Positions 12,379 to 23,921 of a DNA stretch of 64,000 nt are shown here, piece after piece. The position numbers and the translations under genes were made by a program. The notes beneath the pieces were generated by a model. The model was given only the letters and a program-made list of their open reading frames with translations. It ran no database searches and had not been told where the DNA came from. Origin of the DNA: Dactylonectria macrodidyma (taxonomy: Eukaryota > Ascomycota > Sordariomycetes > Hypocreales > Nectriaceae); contig JAGMUV010000023.1 of the NCBI GenBank assembly GCA_020744425.1, forward strand, positions 1 through 64,000. Direction: 5' to 3'. The first letter of the stretch is position 1; every line of letters begins with the position of its first letter.

Positions 12379-14467
12379 ATTAAGGTTATAGTCCTTAGTA
12401 GTGCATACTTAAAAAAGGGTTAGAAGTTAAATAATTAAAAAAAATATATAACTAATAGTAAATAATAGTATAAAGGCTTAAAACCCAAGCCTAAGGCAAT
12501 AGTAACTCAGAATGACTAGAGTTTTTACTGTATTAAGGTATAAGCCTTACTATTAATATAAATATATGATTGTATAGAAACGTAGTAATGAGGATTGCAA
12601 TAATGCAGAAATAAAAGTCTCAATAGCGGTTTTAATAATACATAACTAATTTATAATAACTCTCTTTAATTAAATAAATAATATAATATATATATAATAT
12701 ATTATACAATAGCTTAATAAACTCTTATTAATACTAATATATAAGAATTATCTTATATATATATTAATTAAGAGAATTAAAAAAGATTAAAACTTATTTC
12801 TTAAGTTATAAAAAGCATTTTATTTATTTAACTTAAGACTTATAATAAATACTAAGTTTAATTCATTTAAATATAAAAGGCTTATTTAATTAATAATCCT
12901 TAGTTATTATATCTTTTAAAAGAGCCTATTTTTATAAGCTTTATTAAATTAGAATATAATTTAATAGATTAAAATAGAATAAGTCTTATTAAAAGAATTA
13001 ATTTAAAAAGAGAAAATAAAAGAAATAATAACTATTAATAATGCTTTTTTATATATATTAAAAAGTATTAATCATAATATATAAGTTATATAATCGCTAT
13101 TAAAACCGCTGTTCGGACTTTTATTTCTACACTACTGCATTCCTCGTTACTGCGTTTCTATATCATGTATTTGTATTACTTAAGTTATCTTAAGACGAAG
13201 GACTCGATTGATTAGTTGACTTAGTTATAGATAGACTCTTATCCCTCCTCCCTTATAAAACCTTCCTCTACTAAATCCTTTAACCATTCTAGAATTCCCT
13301 TAGTTTCTAATATATCACTCCTTTAGCTATATATTGATTAATATAAGGTCAGCCTATAATTATATAATCTATATATTATAGTTAGTGCTCTTTAGATTAT
13401 TAAAGAAGGTATTATTAATAGTTATTATTTCTTTTTTTACTTCTTTTTAAGCTAATTCTTTTAATAAGACTTACTCTATTTTAATCTATTAGATTATATT
13501 CTTATCTAATAAAGCTTATAAGAATAGGTTCTTTTAAAGAATATAATAATTAAAGATTACTAGTTAAATAAGCCTTTTATAATTAGGCTAGCTAAACTTA
13601 GCCTCTATTATATATTCTAGGCCAGATAGGCAAGATGCTCTTTATAGCTTAAGAAATAGGCTTTAATCTTCTTTAATTCTTTTAGCTAGTATATATATAA
13701 GACGATTCTTATATACTAGTATTAGCAAGGGTCTGCCAGGCTATCGTATAATATGCTATACGCATATTATATCATTTATTTAGTCAGGGAGGGTCATTTT
13801 GAATTACGATATAATAATTGAATTGCGACTTAGAATTGCGACGAGGTAACTTAGAATGCGACGAACCCTCACAGGGCTTTTATCGCATGACGATTTTGCC
13901 TTCCGATATCTAGCTTTTCTATCTAGCTTTTCTATTTAGCTTTTCTATCTAGCTTTTCTATCTAGCTTTCTAGCTACTTAATGCATCTTAAAGGGTTAAT
14001 TAAGACAGTAAGGCTTATACCTTAATGCAATAAAAACTCTAGTCATTCTGAGTTACTATTGCCTTAGGCTTGGGTTTTAGGCCCTTATACTATTATTTAT
14101 TATTAGTTATTTTTTTATTTTTTTTACTATTTAACCTCTGGCCTCTTTCTAAGTGTGTGCTACTAAGGACTATAACCTTAATAAGTTATATAATTATAAG
14201 CTGACTTTATATTAATTAATGTATAGTTAAAGAAGTAATAATTATATTAGAAACTAAGAGAATTTAGTTACTTTTAATATTAACTATAATAAGTTAAAGT
14301 ATTTAGTAAAAGAAGGTTAGTTCTAAAAGAAGAAGAATAAAAGTCTATTTATAATAAGGTTAATTAATAAATTAAGTCTTTTATTTTAAAATACCTTAAG
14401 TAATATAAATATATAATATAAAAACACTATAATATAGAAATAAAAGTCTGAATAGCAGTTTTAATAG
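12379..14467 (-). mobile_element. RE-1 composite R7: tail piece, 5'-end piece and a type 2 core, split by R8
   Basis: 12379-12557 is the tail third. 12558-12640 jumps directly to the opposite terminus (GCGGTTTTAATA). 12641-13089 plus 14193-14467 is a type 2 core with its own terminus (GCAGTTTTAATAG). The order shows a deletion or chimeric dimer. R8 is inserted in the core and splits it. Confidence 0.6.
13090..14192 (+). mobile_element. RE-1 copy R8 (type 2) with target duplication
   Basis: It begins CGCTATTAAAACCGCTGTTC and ends GGACTATAACCTTAA. TAAGTTATATAAT flanks both sides (13 bases). It is one of the better preserved copies, with five minisatellite units near 13911-13975. It lies inside R7 in opposite orientation. 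Confidence 0.88.
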
Positions 14468-14483
14468 TAAAGTTTAATAATAT

Positions 14484-15608
14484 TAAAATTATAGTCCTTT
14501 AGTAACGCATACTTAAAGAGGGGCTAGAGGTTAAATAATAAAAAAATAAAAAAATAATTAATAATAAATAATAGTATAAGGGCCTAAAACCTAAGCCTGA
14601 GGTAATAGTAACTCAGAATGACTAGAGTTTTTATTATATTAGAGTATAAGCCTTACTATCCTAATTAACCCTTTAAGATGCGTTAAGTAGTTAGAAAGCT
14701 AGATAGAAAAGCTAGATAGAAAAGCTAGATACAAAAGCTAGATATCAGAAGGCAAAATCGTCATATAATAAAAGCCCCATAAGGAAAGCTGACTACTGCA
14801 TTCATCATATTCAAAGCTTATCACACTTCTAAATCATAATTCAATTACCTTTTTATAATTTTAAATTATAATTTAACTTATTAAAGAATAACTCTTTATA
14901 ATTTAATTAACTTATAATAAATATTATAATAAATATTTAATATAATATCTTTTATACTTTTAATAACTTAAGTTTTAATAATTACTATACTTTCTTTATA
15001 TATAATTTAAATACTAAGCTTAATAAAGATATAAAAACCTTTAATAAACTAAAAGCTATAATAATAAGATATAATCTTAAAGAAATTAGAATTATTAAAA
15101 CTTAATGACTTTTTAATAATAAATAAGTTATTTTAATAATCTTTAAGATTAAAGTATTCTTAAGATTATACTTCTTTAAAAGTAATTAATAATTTAATAA
15201 TTAGATTAAAAATAAATAATACTTTTTAAAGTAATTAATAAAGTTAATATTTAAATATTTTTTAAAAGAAATAGTATTTTTTAAATTTTTAATTAAGATT
15301 AATAAAAAGTAAATAATATAAATTATAAATAATATAATTATTATTAATATATAAAATAACTAATATATTAAAAATTAAAAGAATCTTATTATAATTGCTT
15401 TTAATATTAATTATAATAGGTTAAAGGATTTAAGTAAAAGAAGGTTAGTTTCTAATAGTTAAAGGAAGAGGAATAAGAGTCTATTTATAACTAGGTTAAT
15501 TAATTAATTAAGTCCTTTATCTTAAGATAACTTAAGTAATATAAATACATAACTATATAGAAATATAGTAATGTAGAAATAAAAGTCCGAATATCGGTTT
15601 TAATAGCG
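14484..15608 (-). mobile_element. RE-1 copy R9 (type 1) with target duplication
   Basis: Tail end TAAAATTATAGTCC at 14484; other terminus TCGGTTTTAATAGCG at 15608. AAAGTTTAATAATAT lies directly before and after (15 bases). Four minisatellite units near 14696-14740. Confidence 0.85.
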
Positions 15609-15623
15609 AAAGTTTAATAATAT

Positions 15624-16230
15624 ATATATTTATTTTAGCTAAAAGTGACTTTTATTTATATTAAAAAAGTTTTTAATTTATTATAATACTATTTTATAAC
15701 GTATGTGATAAGCATGCGGCGCATCCAAGTATGCGGCGCACTTATACTGTATACCTTAAAAGCTAAACCTTAAATTTTCTAAAACAGCCTATCTAGGCCT
15801 AAGATTTTTAGGGATTTAATTTTAAATCTTTAATTAAAAATTTAATAAAGAATCATTTTTTTAAATATTTTAAAAAAATTATTAAGCTTTTTATAAATAA
15901 AAATACTATAAAATACAGTATGAATTTCATATTACTAGCGCTATATGTATATATAATATGAGAAAGTTCTTAAAAATAAGGTCTAGTAAAAATAAGCTAA
16001 GTATAAATTTATAGCTATTTTAAGCTTAGTTTGAATTTTTAAGAATTATTTTAAAATTGCAATTTAAGGTGAAAATCTCAATGCGCCGCATACTTGGATG
16101 CGCCGCATGCTTATCATACACGTTAATATTCTTATTATAATTAAAAAAGGACTATATCTTTATTATTATATTAAATAACTAAACCTTTAATATATAAATA
16201 ATGAATTAATTTATTATATTATAATTTAAT
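15624..16230. repeat. Family D repeat, copy 1 (split by M5)
   Basis: The flanks of M5 (15650-15698 and 16124-16230) match 53400-53570 continuously. Copy 2 therefore shows the site before M5 inserted. Class unknown; no frame readable. Confidence 0.6.
15699..16123. mobile_element. TA-MITE M5, well preserved
   Basis: 425 bp, flanked by TA; the sequence near 53445-53460 is the empty site with one TA. Ends ACGTATGTGATAAG and CTTATCATACACGT. Each end carries two direct copies of ATGCGGCGCA or its inverse (GCATGCGGCGCATCC then AAGTATGCGGCGCA), in mirror order at the right end. Noncoding AT-rich centre. Confidence 0.9.
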
Positions 16231-18357
16231 GTAAAGTCTTAGGCTTAGGGTCTTTTAAATCCTTAGAGAGTTAGAAGGAAATTAGGTAAGATACAATAAT
16301 TAGATATTAATAAGATAACTTAAAAGTATATTTACTATTAGAAATAGACTAAAGCTTACCCTTTTTTATTAAAGGCAAGCTTTTGTTTATAAGACTTCTT
16401 AAATAGAGTTCAGCTTTATAAGGAGTATAGAGCTATTATAACTTTATTAGCCCTTATTAGCTAATAAGGCCCTAACGCAGACCCAATGTTCTACTAGCAG
16501 CCCCTAACCCCTACCTCATGCTCTAAGTCCATTATAGAACCTTATATTTATATAATTTTAAATATTAATAAAAAGTATACTATTCTTATAATTAAAGTAA
16601 AGTCTTTAATATTTATAAAATAAAAGGCTAAAAGTCTATTATTTACTATCTTTATTAATAATAGTAATATCTTTAGTTTTAATACTTTATTAAAAAGAAT
16701 AAAGTATATAAAAATTAAAAAAATAATATAATTATTAATAAAAAGCTTTAAGAAATATTTAAAAAAATAATATAAATACTATAAAAATAAACTATTATTT
16801 AATAATATATTAAATGTAATAAATCTATATATAATTATAAAAATAGTTTTATTTAATAAAGTTAATAAATTATATAAATTAATTTAATCAATAATATTTT
16901 AATATTAAATTTAATAAAAAAAAGACTTTTAGTATAATTATATTTAATATAATATATATATTAAAATATTTATAAAAAAAATATAAAAACTATCTTTATA
17001 TATTATACATTTATATAGTTTACTTTTAAAGAAATATATATAAATAATAATAGTATTAATAAGTTTATTTATCTTTTAAAGCCTTTTTAAAATTATAACT
17101 TTAAATACCTTAATTAAACTTTAATATTTAAAAAATGAATTACTTATTTCTTTATTTTCTTTATATAAATACTTAAAATTAATAGTAAGTCTTATTATTA
17201 TAAACTCTTTTTATAAATCCTTTATTTTTATTATTATAATAATACTTTATTAATAATAATATATTAATAGTTTTTTATAAATCCCTTTTTTTATTATTAT
17301 TATATATTAAATATTCTTATATTCTACTTTTTATTTTTTATTAAATAATTATAAATAAAATAGTTAGTATTATAATATGTTATCTTCTATTATAATAAAT
17401 ATAGCTATTTATTAAATTATATTCTATTACTTTATTATAATAAGTTAAATATATTATATTAAATTAATCTAATATATAAATAAAAAAATTAGATAATTAA
17501 TAAGTAATTTTATTAATAAAACTATATATTTAAATATTAAAGTTCTTATTAAAAATTAAGAATAATAAGTATAACTTATAAGTAAGATTATAATATTATT
17601 ATAATAGCTTTATAATATTATATTATTTTATATTAACTTATAATATTATTTTCATTTCTTTTTATAATAATTAAAAATGAATAAATATTATATAATATAT
17701 ATTTTATAAATTTCTTATATGTAATATTCTTCTATTAATTTATATTTTATAGTATATTAAGTAAGAAAGAGATAGTTAATAGGAAAAGAGAGAAGGGAAA
17801 GAGAAAGAGAATATAAAAAGATTATTTAAAGTATAATTATTAAAGTTAAGTCTATTTTATTATATTAATATATATTTAGTTTTTATATTAATAACTTATA
17901 ATATATTAATTAATTACTTTAATTATATAATTTAAAATATACTAAGACTAGCCTTTTAATTTATATTATTTAAAGTATTATACTATAGCCTTATAATTTA
18001 AATTTTTAATAATTCTAATATTATTAAAAAGAGTTAAATAATTATACTTTTTAATATAATAGTATTAGCTTTAAATAAGTTAAATTGTTATATTAAATAA
18101 TAAGTTTTAATTATTATTAAGCTTATTTAAATATATATATATTAATAGAATAAGTCTTTTATTAAACTTAAAGTATTATTTATTTATTTACTATATTTAT
18201 TTTTATAATATAATTCTAATTATGATTCTTATAATTTAATGAGACTTATTTAATATTTAGATATTTAAATAAGTTAGGTTAATAATAAAAAGTATTAAAG
18301 ATAAGTAATATCTTACTTTTCTTTTTTTTAAACTTTTTAAAATATAATACGAAAGTA
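16231..18357. other. Unidentified AT-rich stretch with one less-mutated patch
   Basis: At 16230-16560 the sequence keeps mixed composition, including a C-rich piece at 16470-16530 (AACGCAGACCCAATG and downstream). Beyond 16560 it is very AT-rich with A/T runs and a partly duplicated T-rich motif (near 17206 and 17270). I see no frame, terminal repeat or match to other parts of the window. Confidence 0.5.
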
Positions 18358-18886
18358 ATACTATTAAAACTACTATTTAAATGTTTATTTTTTATTTATT
18401 ATATTCTTTATTATTATATTTTTATATAATAATATATTTTATTTTACTTAAGTTATAATAAATAAAGAACTAAATTAATTAATTAATCTAATTTAATAAA
18501 CTCTTATCTTTCTTCTTTTATATTAATAAAACCCTTATTTACTATATCTTTTTTATTATTCTTAATCCTTTTATATATTAATAATAATTATTTATTATAA
18601 CTTTATATTATTACTTTTTATTAATATTAATTAATAATTTAAAGAATATTATTTTTTTAAAGATATTTTAATTATTAACTTTAGTATTAATTATTTTAAA
18701 AAAAGTATTATACTTCCTTTAGTTTTTTTTTTTCTTCCTTTTTCACCCCCTCTCCTTTAAAATACTTTAATTTTAAAGATTATTAAAATAACTTATTTAT
18801 TATTAAAGAATTATAAAATTTTAATAGTTTTAATTTTTTTAAAATTATAATTTATTATTATAGTTTTTAATTTATTAAAGGTTTTT

Positions 18887-20089
18887 ATTAAGGTTATAGT
18901 CCTTAGTAGTGTATACTTAGAAAAGGGCTAGAGATTAAATAGTTAAAAAAAAAATATAACTAATAGTAAATAATAGTATAAGGGCTTAAAACCTAAGCCT
19001 AAGGCAATAGTAACTTAGAATGACTAGAGTTTTTACTGTATTAAGGTGCAAGCCTTACTATCCTATTCAACCCTTTAAAATGCATTACTAGAAAAGCTAG
19101 ATAGAAAAGCTAGACAGAAAAGCTAGATAGAAAAGCTGGATAGAAAAGCTAGACAGAAAAGCTAGACAGAAAAGCTAGATATCAGAAGGCAAAATTATCA
19201 TATAATAAAAGCCCCATACAGGCTCTGCATTCATCGCATTCTAAGTTACTTTATCGCAATTCTAACTCATACTTATATTATAATTTAACTCTTTATAATT
19301 CTAAATTACAATTTAACTCATTAAAGACTAAAACGAATACTATAATAAATATCTAATATAATATACTCTATATTCTTAATAACTTAGGTTTTAATAGCTA
19401 CTATACTCTTTCTATATATAATTTAAATACTAAGCTTAGTAAAAATATAAAAACCTTTAATAAGTTAAAAGCTATAATAATAAATTATAATTTTAAAGAA
19501 ATTAGAATTATTAAGACTTAGTAACTTTCTAATAGTAAGTAAATTACTTTAGTAATCTTTAAAACTAAAGTATTCTTAAGACTATACTTCTTTAAAAATA
19601 ATTAATAATTTAAAAATTAGATTAAAAATAAATAATACTTTTTAAAATAACTAATAATAAAGCTAATAATTAAAATATCTTTAGAAAAAATAGTATTCTT
19701 AGAGTTATTAGTTAATATTAATTAAAGAGTAAATAATATAAGTTATAAATAATATAGTTATTATTAATATATAAAAAGACTAATATATTAAAAACCAAAG
19801 AGTTCTTATTAATTAATTATAAAGCTATTAGTACACTTAGCTAGTTAGAAATACAAGTAAAACAAGGGTCTTATAAATAATAGAAGGATATAGTAAAAGG
19901 AGGTTCTATTAATAAGTTCCTAATAGTTAAGGGAGGAAGGATAAGAGTCTATTTATAACTAGGTTAATTAATTAATCGAGTCCTTCGTTTTATAATAACT
20001 TAAGCAATATAAATATATAACTATATAGAAATGCAGTAATAAAGAATACAGTAGTATAGAAATAAAAGTCTGAATAGCGGTTTTAATAG
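18887..20089 (-). mobile_element. RE-1 copy R10 (type 1) with target duplication
   Basis: Tail end TTAAGGTTATAGTC at 18887; other terminus AGCGGTTTTAATAG at 20089. TATTAAAGGTTTTTAT flanks both sides (16 bases). It has the longest minisatellite seen here, seven 13-base units at 19089-19180. It is inserted in R11. Confidence 0.88.
19089..19180. repeat. 13-bp minisatellite of RE-1, seven units
   Basis: Seven direct units of GAAAAGCTAGAYA, with GAYA alternating between GATA and GACA and one unit reading CTGGATA. Confidence 0.9.
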
Positions 20090-20221
20090 TATTAAAGGTT
20101 TTTATATTTTTATTAAATTTAAAATTTAAATTATATATAAAAAGAGTATAATAAATATTAAAATTTAAATTATTAAAAATATAAATTATATTATATTAAA
20201 TATTTATTATAGTATTTATTA

Positions 20222-21768
20222 TTAAAGTTATAGTCTTTAGTAGTATATACTTAGAGAAGGGCTAGAAATTAAATAGTTAAAAAAAATATAACTAATAGTA
20301 AATAATAGTATAAAGGCCTAAAACCTAAGCTTAAGACAATAGTAATTTAGAATGACTAGAGTTTTTACTATATTAAGGTATAAGGGTTACTATTCTATTT
20401 AACCCTTTAAGATATATTAAGTAGTTAGAAAAGCTAGATTAAAAAGCTTAATAAAAAAGCTAGATATTAGAAAGTAAAATCATAATATAAGAAAAGCCTT
20501 ATAAGAGTTTATTGCATTTTAAGTTACTTTATTAGAGTTTTAGATTATAATTTAACTTATTATAATTCTAGATTTTAATTTAACTTATTAAAAACTAACT
20601 CTTTATAATCTAATTAATTTATAATAAATATTATAATAAATATTTAATATAATACATTTTATATTCTTAATAATTTAAATTTTACTAAATACTATATTCT
20701 CTTTATATATAATTTAAATACTAAGCTTAGTAAGAATATAAAAACTTTTAATAAGCTAAAGGCTATAATAATAAAATAAAATATAAACTTTATTTTTTAT
20801 TATTTAATTTTTTAAAATATATTAAATAATTAAAAAAATTAAATAAAAAGGCTAAATATTAAAAAGTAAAATTATTATATTATAAAAGCTTTAAAATACC
20901 TATATATTTATTATATTTTAAATTTATTATAATTTTAAATTATAATTTAATTTATTAAAAATTAATTATAATAAATATTATAATAAATATTTAATATAAT
21001 ACATTTTATATTTTTAATAATTTAAATTTTAATAATTATTAACGTATATAATAAGCGAGCGCCGCAGACAAGCGAGCGTCGCATTAGGATTTACACCTTA
21101 AATCGCGATTTTAATAGCTTTTTTAAAATCGCGATTTAAGGTGTAAATCCTAGTGCGGCGCTCGCTTGTCTGCAGCGCTCGCTTATTATATACGTTATAT
21201 TCTTTTTATATATAATTTAAATACTAAGCTTAATAAGAATATAAAAACCCTTAATAAGCTAAAGGCTATAATAATAAAATATAGTCTTAAAAAAATTAGA
21301 ACTATTAAGCTTTAATAACTCTTTAATAATAAATAAGTTACTTTCATAATCTTTAAAATTAAAATATTCTTAAGACTATACTTCTTTAAAAATAATTAAT
21401 AATTTAAAAATTAGATTAAAAATAAATAATACTTTTTAACTTAACTAGTAATAAAGTTAGTATTTAAAATATCTTTAAAAGAAATATTTCTTAAATAATT
21501 AGTTAATATTTATAAAGAGTAGATAATATAAATTATAAGTAATATAGCTATTATTAATATATAAAATGACTAATATATTAGAAATTAAGGGAACTTGATT
21601 AGATTATAGTAGAAGGTTTAGAAAAAGAGAGATAAGAGTCTCTTTATAACTAGATTAATTAATTAATTAAGTCTTTTGTCTTAAGATAACTTAAGTAATG
21701 TAAATATATAACTATATAGAAACACAGTAGTGTAGAAATAAAAGTCTGAATAGCGGTTTTAATAGCGA
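20222..21768 (-). mobile_element. RE-1 composite R12/R13 (type 1), carrying MITE M6
   Basis: 20222-20776 is a tail-containing piece that stops in the core. 20795-21768 starts again in the tail third, without the last ~190 bases, and reads through to AGCGGTTTTAATAGCG. The core words GCTAAAGGCTATAATAATA occur twice (20755 and 21262). M6 is inserted in the second piece. This is a partial tandem duplication of one RE-1. Confidence 0.6.
21042..21195. mobile_element. TA-MITE M6, 154-bp near-perfect palindrome
   Basis: Two arms of about 73 bases pair with only a few mismatches around a tiny loop. Ends ACGTATATAATAAGCG and CGCTTATTATATACGT. Each end has two direct words of CGAGCGYCGCA separated by GACAAG. 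It is flanked by TA, and the interrupted RE-1 core reads correctly when it is removed. Its G+C content is high compared with everything around it, so it is young or too short to have been mutated. Confidence 0.9.
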
Positions 21769-22137
21769 TTAGAAATATTATATATTATTATTTTTTATAT
21801 TAAAGTTTATATTAAGATAACTATTTAAATAAATTATAGCTATTTTAACTATATATCTAACGAGTTATATTTAATTTAAAAATAATAACTGTACTATATT
21901 AAAAAGAATTTTATAAATAGTTTTATTTTATTAATAAATTTAATACTTAATATTAATTAATATTATATAATTATAAAGATAAAGATACTTTAATAAAATA
22001 TTATAATATAAATAAGTATTAAAATAAATAATCTTTTAATTAATTTTTTTAATTAATATAGTATTTTTAATAGTATTATTTATTATTAAAATAAAACTAA
22101 GATTTTATATATATAACTATTATTTAAAAATAGTTTT
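21769..22137. other. Unidentified AT-rich sequence
   Basis: No repeat ends, frame or internal match found. It is the host sequence of the next RE-1 insertion. Confidence 0.4.
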
Positions 22138-22150
22138 ATAAAGTTAATTT

Positions 22151-23749
22151 ATTAAGGTTATAGTCTTTAGTAGTATATACTTAGAAAGGGGCTAGAGATT
22201 AAATAGTAAAAAAAAAAAAACTAATAATAAATAATAGTATAAGGGCCTAAAACCTAAGCCTAAGGCAATAATAACTTAGAATGACTAGAGTTTTTACTTC
22301 ATTAAGGTATAAGCCTTACTATTCTAATTAACTCTTTAAGATGCATTAAGTAGTTAAAAACCTAGATAGAAAAGCTAGATAGAAAAGCTAGATAGAAAAG
22401 CTAGATGTCAGAAGGCAAAATCGTCATACGATAAAAGCCCTATAAGGGCTCTGCATTCATCACATTCTAAGCTCGTCGCAATTCTAAGTCACAATTCAAT
22501 GCTTTATAATTCCTGATTGTAATTCAACTGCTCGCAATATAACCGACTTATAATAACCCCCCCTAACTAAATAAATAACATAATATACATATAGTACATC
22601 GTACGATAGCCTAGCAGACCCTTACTAATACTAATATATAAGAATCATCTTATATATATACTAGCTAAAAGAATTAAAGAAGATTAAAGCCTACTTCTTA
22701 GGCTATAAAGAGTATCTTACCTATTTAGCTTAGAATATATAATAGAGGCTGAGTTTAATTAGCCTAGTTATAAAAGGCTTATTTAGCTAATAATCTTTAA
22801 TTACTATATCTTTTAAAAGAATCTATTCTTATAAGCCTTATTAAATAAGGATATAATCTAATAAATTAAAATAGAATAAGTCTTATTAAAAGAATTAGCT
22901 TAAAGAGAAATAAGGAAAGAAATAATAATTATTAATAATACCTTCTTTAATAACCTAAAGAATACTAACTATAATACATAAGTTATATAGTTATAGGCTG
23001 ACCTTATGCTGATTAATATATAGCTAAAGGAGTGATACATTAGAAACTAAGAGAATCCGGTCGCTTTTAATATTGAGGTTAAAGGATTTAGTAGAGGAAG
23101 GTTCTGTAAGAGAGGAGGGATAAGAGTCTATTTATAAATAGGTTAACTAATTAATCGAGTCCTTTGTCTTAAGATAACTTAAGCAATGCAAATACATAAC
23201 TATATAGAAATGTAGTAATAAGGAACGTAGTAATATAGAAATAAAAGTCCGAATAGCGGTTTTAATAGCGAAATTAGCCTAATTATAAAAAGCTTATTTA
23301 ATTAATAATCTTTAAATATTATATTTTTTAAAAGAACTTATTTTTATAAGCTTTATTAAATAAAGATATAATTTAATAGATTAAAATAAAGTAAGTCTTA
23401 TTAAAAGAATTAGCTTAAAAAAAGAAATAAAAAGAAATAATAATTATTAATAATACTTTCTTTAATAACTTAAAGAGCTATAATATATAGGTTATATAAT
23501 TATAGGCTAATATTATATTAATTAATATATAGCTAAAGAAGTAATAATTGTATTAAAAACTAAGAGAATTAGTTAAAGGATTTAATAAAAGAAGGTTAGT
23601 TTTAAAAGAGAAAGGATAAGAGTCTATTTATAACTAGCTTAACTAATTAATAAGTTCTTTATCTTAAGATAATTTAAGTAATATAAATATATAATATAGA
23701 AACGCAATAGTATAGAAATAAAAGTCTGAATAGCGGTTTTAATAGCAAA
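22151..23749 (-). mobile_element. RE-1 composite R14/R15 (type 2) with outer target duplication
   Basis: 22151-23270 is a complete type 2 copy ending AGCGGTTTTAATAGCG. 23271-23749 then repeats the half next to that terminus (AAATTAGCCTAATTATAAAA to AGCGGTTTTAATAGC). AAAGTTAATTTA lies before the whole and after the whole, not at the inner junction. The dimer-like unit therefore appears to have inserted as one piece. Confidence 0.7.
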
Positions 23750-23921
23750 AGTTAATTTATATTTATATATATTTATAAAATTATATAAGAGAATTCTATT
23801 AAATAGCTTAATAAAGAAATAATTACTTTAAAAATATAAAATAGGTTAATTAATAAAGATATAATTAATAAATCTTATTAAAAACTATTTTATTTTATTA
23901 TATTAAAAGATAATACTAATA
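23750..23921. other. Unidentified AT-rich spacer
   Basis: Host sequence between R15 and M7; nothing recognised. Confidence 0.4.

Larger units (their letters stand above)
18358..20221 (+). mobile_element. RE-1 copy R11 (type 1), interrupted by R10 and truncated
   Basis: The start ACTATTAAAACTACTATTTA lies at 18358. The type 1 core runs to 18886 and resumes at about 20090 after R10, then breaks off at 20221 where R12 begins. It contains a pyrimidine tract at about 18716-18765 (TTCACCCCCTCTCC) that survived AT conversion, mirroring the purine tract in R2. Confidence 0.6.

Noticed and set aside
19089..19180. CRISPR-like array of short direct repeats
   Set aside because: The 13-base units are contiguous with no spacers and recur in each RE-1 copy; a minisatellite fits better.
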